Source: an uncultured Saprospiraceae bacterium (lineage in GTDB: Bacteria > Bacteroidota > Bacteroidia > Chitinophagales > Saprospiraceae). From it: 55,896 bases of DNA. Below the pieces are notes generated by a model, which saw only the letters and a list, made by a program, of their open reading frames with translations, made no database searches and was not told the origin of the DNA. The first letter of the stretch is position 1; each line of letters starts with the position of its first letter. Position numbers and translations under genes: made by a program. Of the stretch, positions 52,309-55,896 are shown one piece after another. The stretch spans positions 1-55,896 of the forward strand of contig CALLAW010000041.1 in NCBI GenBank assembly GCA_938001865.1, given 5' to 3'.

Positions 52309-54333
52309 ATGGCATTCAAGATTCACTCGAAGTATAGCCCTACTGGCGATCAACCTACAGCAATCAGACAACTCACACAAGGTGTCAAAGATGGCGAACC
52401 TGAACAAGTACTCCTTGGTGTCACAGGATCAGGTAAGACATTCACGATGGCCAATGTGATTGAAAAACTCCAACGACCGACCCTTGTATTGACACATAAT
52501 AAGACCTTGACTGCCCAGCTCTATGGAGAGTTCAGCGAGTTCTTTCCAGATAATGCTGTCGAATACTTCGTCAGTTACTATGATTATTATCAACCCGAAG
52601 CTTACATCTCTAGCTCAGATACATTTATAGAAAAAGATCTCTCGATCAATGAGGAAGTAGACAAGCTCCGATTGAGAGCTACCTCATCACTCCTGTCTGG
52701 CAGACGTGATATCATCATCGTTGCCTCTGTAAGTTGTATCTATGGGATGGGTAATCCAGAAGACTATACTTCAGCAATCATCCGTATCCAGAAGGGTCAA
52801 ATCATTGCTCGTAATCAGTTTCTTTACAATCTTGTAGAGAGCCTTTACTCAAGGACAGAGACAGACTTCAAGCGAGCTACATTTCGAGTCAGAGGTGATA
52901 CAGTAGATATCAATCTCCCCTATGTTGATTATGGATATCGGGTCATCTTCTTCGGTGATGAGATCGAGCAGATCGATGTCATCGAGACAGAACAGTCTAA
53001 GCGACTGGAGAGCATAGAGCATGCTGCCATCTTCCCTGCCAATCTCTATATCGCCCCTAAGGATAGGATGCAACTCATCCTCAAGGATATCGAAGACGAA
53101 CTCGAAGGACACAGAGAGTTCTTTGAAAAAGAAATGCGATTTATCGAGGCTAATCGTATCAAAGAACGTGTAACCTTTGACTTAGAGATGATGCGAGAGC
53201 TCGGTTACTGTAATGGTGTGGAGAACTATTCACGATTCTTTGATGGTCGTAAGCCAGGTACTCGACCATTCTGCTTGCTCGATTACTTCCCAGACGACTA
53301 CCTCATGGTCATCGATGAGAGTCATGTGACACTCCCACAAGTCAGAGGGATGTGGGGAGGAGATAGAGCTCGTAAGATCAACCTTGTCAATTATGGCTTC
53401 CGACTCCCGAGTGCCATGGATAATCGACCATTGAACTTTGAAGAGTTCGAGGGATTGACCAATCAGGTCATCTATGTCAGTGCCACACCAGGTGACTATG
53501 AGTTAGAGAAGACCGAAGGTGTAGTCGTAGAGCAGATCGTCAGACCCACTGGTCTACTGGATCCACCGATAGAGGTCAGACCGAGTATCAATCAGATCGA
53601 TGATCTCTTAGAAGAGATCCACCTCCGCATCGAAGCTAACGAGAGAGTACTCGTCACTACACTCACTAAGCGGATGGCAGAGGAGCTCACTAAGTATCTA
53701 GTCAAGCTAAATGTCAAGGTGAGATACATCCACTCAGAGGTAGATACGATGGATCGTGTCGAGATTATTAGAGACTTACGCTTAGGCAAATTCGATGTAC
53801 TCGTCGGTGTCAACCTACTGAGAGAGGGACTCGATATACCTGAAGTCTCTCTTGTCGCAATTATTGATGCTGACAAAGAGGGATTCTTGAGGAATAATAG
53901 GTCTCTGACTCAGACCGCAGGAAGAGCAGCTCGTAACTCTAATGGTCGAGTCATCTTCTACGCTGATAAGATCACCGATAGTATGCAAGCTACCATCGAT
54001 GAGACCAATAGACGTCGTGCCCTCCAGATGGCATACAATGAAGAGCATGGTATCACTCCTACTACTCTGGCATCGACTAAGGAAGATATCCTCGCTAAGA
54101 AGTCAATCCTAGATATCAGAGGAGGGAAGAAAGCATCTTACGAAGAGCAAATCGAAGCAAGTATAGCAGCCGATCCGATCATAGACTATATGTCCAGAGA
54201 TCAACTCGAACGGCTCATCCAATCCACCGAAATCAAAATGAAAAAGGCAGCCAAAGAACTTGACTTCATCTCTGCCGCAGCTTATCGAGATGAATTATTT
54301 GAGTTGAAGAAAAAGCTCAAGATGAGTGTCTGA
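52309..54333 (+). CDS. uvrB: Excinuclease ABC subunit B (UvrB)
   Basis: UvrB verifies the lesion found by UvrA and recruits the UvrC nuclease. The 674-residue protein is complete: Walker A GVTGSGKTFTM (about 39-49), the beta-hairpin region YFVSYYDYYQPEAYI, DEXX-like VIDESHVTLPQVRGMWGGDR, helicase motifs VGVNLLREGLDIPEVSLVAI and QTAGRAARN, and the C-terminal UVR domain (EIKMKKAAKELDFISAAAYR). An upstream near-consensus box (TATCTTTA, 52278-52285) is set in a small palindrome. uvrA is at 3360-6215. Confidence 0.98.
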   Translation: MAFKIHSKYSPTGDQPTAIRQLTQGVKDGEPEQVLLGVTGSGKTFTMANVIEKLQRPTLVLTHNKTLTAQLYGEFSEFFPDNAVEYFVSYYDYYQPEAYISSSDTFIEKDLSINEEVDKLRLRATSSLLSGRRDIIIVASVSCIYGMGNPEDYTSAIIRIQKGQIIARNQFLYNLVESLYSRTETDFKRATFRVRGDTVDINLPYVDYGYRVIFFGDEIEQIDVIETEQSKRLESIEHAAIFPANLYIAPKDRMQLILKDIEDELEGHREFFEKEMRFIEANRIKERVTFDLEMMRELGYCNGVENYSRFFDGRKPGTRPFCLLDYFPDDYLMVIDESHVTLPQVRGMWGGDRARKINLVNYGFRLPSAMDNRPLNFEEFEGLTNQVIYVSATPGDYELEKTEGVVVEQIVRPTGLLDPPIEVRPSINQIDDLLEEIHLRIEANERVLVTTLTKRMAEELTKYLVKLNVKVRYIHSEVDTMDRVEIIRDLRLGKFDVLVGVNLLREGLDIPEVSLVAIIDADKEGFLRNNRSLTQTAGRAARNSNGRVIFYADKITDSMQATIDETNRRRALQMAYNEEHGITPTTLASTKEDILAKKSILDIRGGKKASYEEQIEASIAADPIIDYMSRDQLERLIQSTEIKMKKAAKELDFISAAAYRDELFELKKKLKMSV

Positions 54334-54478
54334 TCACCTCAATACTCGTCGATAGTCCACCACTCTGCTAGGGGATTAATACATTACCCTATAGAGTTTG
54401 ATTAAGCATGGCAGTGTACTACGAACCCCTTCGGATCGTACTCATATGAATACAAGTTAGATTGGGTGGCGGTGAGGC

Positions 54479-54529
54479 AGCCCAATTACTGTTCGAACGG
54501 AGTGAGTTTCATTGGGCTAGATTTTTTTG
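54479..54529 (+). terminator. Hairpin and T-run downstream of uvrB
   Basis: The arms AGCCCAAT (54479-54486) and ATTGGGCT (54511-54518) are followed by AGATTTTTTT. The 24-base loop contains the palindrome GTTCGAAC. It lies 145 bases after the uvrB stop, so it may end a longer untranslated tail or a small RNA. Confidence 0.65.
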
Positions 54530-54582
54530 TTTCGTTTTTTTATCAATGAAAAAAATGAAAAGACAACAGAACTTATCATTGA

Positions 54583-55113
54583 TCAGAGATCTACACGATT
54601 GAGGGTCTCTCGCAGTCTTATCAGATACTTAGACTTGAGATAATAGAGTTTGAGGGATTCGAGTGATTGAGCATCGATATCACTAAGGTCATCTGCATCG
54701 AAGAGAGATTTGACTTCACTGAAGAGATTTTCTTCTAAGGCACTGATTGATTGCTCAGCTTTGGCTTTGGCTGCGACCGTAGACACTGCTTCGATACTCT
54801 CATTAAGATCCATCATCTCGAAGAGAAATATCTGCGGCAGTGCTTGTGCATTACCCGTAATCTCTACATCATGCAGAGTCAAGAAGTAGGTCAATCGCCG
54901 AGTCGGATCGCTGAGTGTGGTATAAGCTTGATTGAGCAGACTTGTCATCGCCAGAGCTTGGGACTGCTCATCTTCACTCGCCTGCGACCAATGATCAGGG
55001 TGCCACTCTCTACTCTTGACAAAGAAGACTCGCTTGAGTCCTGCAGCATCTATCTTGAGACTCGGCACTGTATCCAGTAATTGGTAATAATTGATCTCTG
55101 TCATCGGTGTCAT
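54583..55113 (-). CDS. hscB: Fe-S cluster co-chaperone HscB-like J-domain protein
   Basis: HscB delivers the IscU scaffold to the Hsp70 HscA during Fe-S cluster transfer. The 176-residue protein has a J-domain with HPDH (residues 38-41, in place of the usual HPDK/HPDR-type) followed by NQAYTTLSDPTRRLTYFL. The C-terminal three-helix domain has the hallmark QIFLFEMMDLNE, equivalent to the eFLMEMMElNE that binds IscU. Length is normal. It is 11 bases downstream of the rseP stop on the same strand. No iscU or hscA lies in the window. Confidence 0.92.
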   Translation of the reverse strand: MTPMTEINYYQLLDTVPSLKIDAAGLKRVFFVKSREWHPDHWSQASEDEQSQALAMTSLLNQAYTTLSDPTRRLTYFLTLHDVEITGNAQALPQIFLFEMMDLNESIEAVSTVAAKAKAEQSISALEENLFSEVKSLFDADDLSDIDAQSLESLKLYYLKSKYLIRLRETLNRVDL

Positions 55114-55124
55114 ATCAGAATATT

Positions 55125-55896
55125 TTAGAAGTGACGTGTAATATCTAGACCGAGTGCATAGATCATAAATACGATCAAAAGCAAAAATCCTGCAAGTGTC
55201 GCTACCTCTAGGAACTTATCACTTGGCTTCTTCCCGGTGATCAACTCCCACAACAAAAACATCACATGACCTCCATCAAGTGCAGGTATAGGTAAGAGAT
55301 TGAGGAAGGCAAGTATCATAGATAGCATGGCTGTCATATTCCAGAAGCGATACCAATCCCATGTCGGACCAAATTGCTTACCAATCGTGATAAAACTCCC
55401 TAAACTATCCTTTGCTTTAATCTCACCAGTAAACATCTTACCGAAAGCACTAATCTGACCTCCTAGAAAATCCACACCATGCGAGACACCCATACCAAGT
55501 GACTCGACCAATCCAAACTTCTCAACTACTGAGAGTGGCATCACTGGACGGATACCCAATATTTCATTTTCTTGGGCTGTGTATGTAGCCGTCTGCTCTT
55601 GTCCATTGCTCAGATACTTGAGGGTAGACACTTGCCCGATATTATTAGAGAATACTCTTTGGTATTGATGATAGTACTTGACAGACTCTCCATTGATAGA
55701 GATAAGCTGGTCACCTTTGGCTAGACCGATCTGCTCTGCGATAGTATTGGGTCCGACTGTATCTAGCTGTGACAGGATGCGAGGACCAATGATTGTCGCC
55801 TTCTGATTGTCATAGCTCGTGAGGAGTTGTATCGCCTTATCGTCTACTGGGAGCATGACTGATTGGCCATTTCGCTTGACTGTGATCGACTTAGCA
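55125..55896 (-). CDS. rseP: RIP metalloprotease RseP, 3' part (cut at right edge)
   Basis: The open frame runs to the right window edge (reading AKSITVKRNGQSVMLPVDDK), so the start and the HExxH active site lie outside. What is seen is the PDZ domain (GPNTIAEQIGLAKGDQLISI, then NGESV) and the C-terminal membrane part with the family motif FLNLLPIPALDGGHVMFLLW. The site-2 protease cleaves membrane anti-sigma factors and signal-peptide remnants, and two ECF systems are present in this window. It is followed by hscB 11 bases later. Confidence 0.93.
   Translation of the reverse strand, partial: AKSITVKRNGQSVMLPVDDKAIQLLTSYDNQKATIIGPRILSQLDTVGPNTIAEQIGLAKGDQLISINGESVKYYHQYQRVFSNNIGQVSTLKYLSNGQEQTATYTAQENEILGIRPVMPLSVVEKFGLVESLGMGVSHGVDFLGGQISAFGKMFTGEIKAKDSLGSFITIGKQFGPTWDWYRFWNMTAMLSMILAFLNLLPIPALDGGHVMFLLWELITGKKPSDKFLEVATLAGFLLLIVFMIYALGLDITRHF

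Noticed and set aside
1-55896. CRISPR arrays, insertion sequences, prophage, toxin-antitoxin or restriction genes
   Set aside because: No regularly spaced repeats, transposase, integrase, phage structural, toxin-antitoxin or methyltransferase motifs were seen in any frame.

Overview
The window looks like chromosomal DNA from a Bacteroidota species, probably close to the Saprospiria; this is inferred from gene content, not a database match. The signs are secreted proteins with type IX secretion (T9SS) C-terminal sorting tails, many SCxK-type lipoproteins, promoters of the TAnnTTTG type, almost no Shine-Dalgarno sequences, uppS next to bamA, and the large TolB-like/Omp85-like fusion proteins typical of that phylum. 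No phage, insertion sequence, CRISPR array, rRNA or replication origin was seen. One tRNA (Leu, anticodon GAG) is present.

Layout. 1-3240 (minus): a decaying array of secreted and outer-membrane protein genes: a frameshifted T9SS cargo gene, a signal-peptide/sorting-tail remnant, two beta-barrel genes, and a 226-base duplicate of one barrel's 3' end carrying nonsense codons. 3360-11110 (minus): uvrA, a TRIC/UPF0126 membrane protein, a DoxX-like protein, a secreted lipase-like hydrolase, the fluoride channel crcB and a WecA/MraY-type GlcNAc-1-P transferase. 11329-16790 (plus): uppS, bamA, a small membrane protein and a membrane glycosyltransferase. 16823-21452: an NTF2-like protein, an M49-like Zn-peptidase lipoprotein, a frameshifted lipoprotein, a small haem-motif lipoprotein and a two-module surface lipoprotein. 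21567-25591: a flippase, chain-length regulator and polymerase/ligase module. 25654-31498: two ECF sigma factors with adjacent anti-sigma candidates, around prfA, tRNA-Leu, a DUF6624 protein and a Coq4-like protein. 31682-43315: an RskA-like lipoprotein, a sterol-desaturase-family oxygenase, a PIF1-like helicase, a ChaN-like protein, a BioD/DRTGG protein, a TolB/Omp85-like fusion and a PqqB-like lipoprotein. 43586-49802: an ALDH7-type dehydrogenase and a second flippase/polymerase module, this one with a sulfotransferase and a beta-helix protein. 50010-55896: dps, an MscS channel, a DUF3124 lipoprotein, uvrB, hscB and the 3' part of rseP.

How the genes fit together. A cell-envelope theme dominates: undecaprenyl lipid carrier synthesis (uppS), sugar loading onto it (WecA-like), two glycan export/polymerisation modules, barrel assembly (BamA), envelope proteolysis (RseP) and two sigma/anti-sigma pairs. 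Nucleotide-excision repair is represented by uvrA and uvrB about 46 kb apart. The most unusual items are a one-polypeptide candidate trans-envelope anti-sigma/barrel protein (29966-31498), a Coq4-motif protein in a phylum that normally makes menaquinone (28732-29160), a peptidase-like/TolB/Omp85 triple fusion lacking a visible HExxH (38993-42253) and a lipoprotein made of two RskA-C-terminus-like modules (31682-32566).
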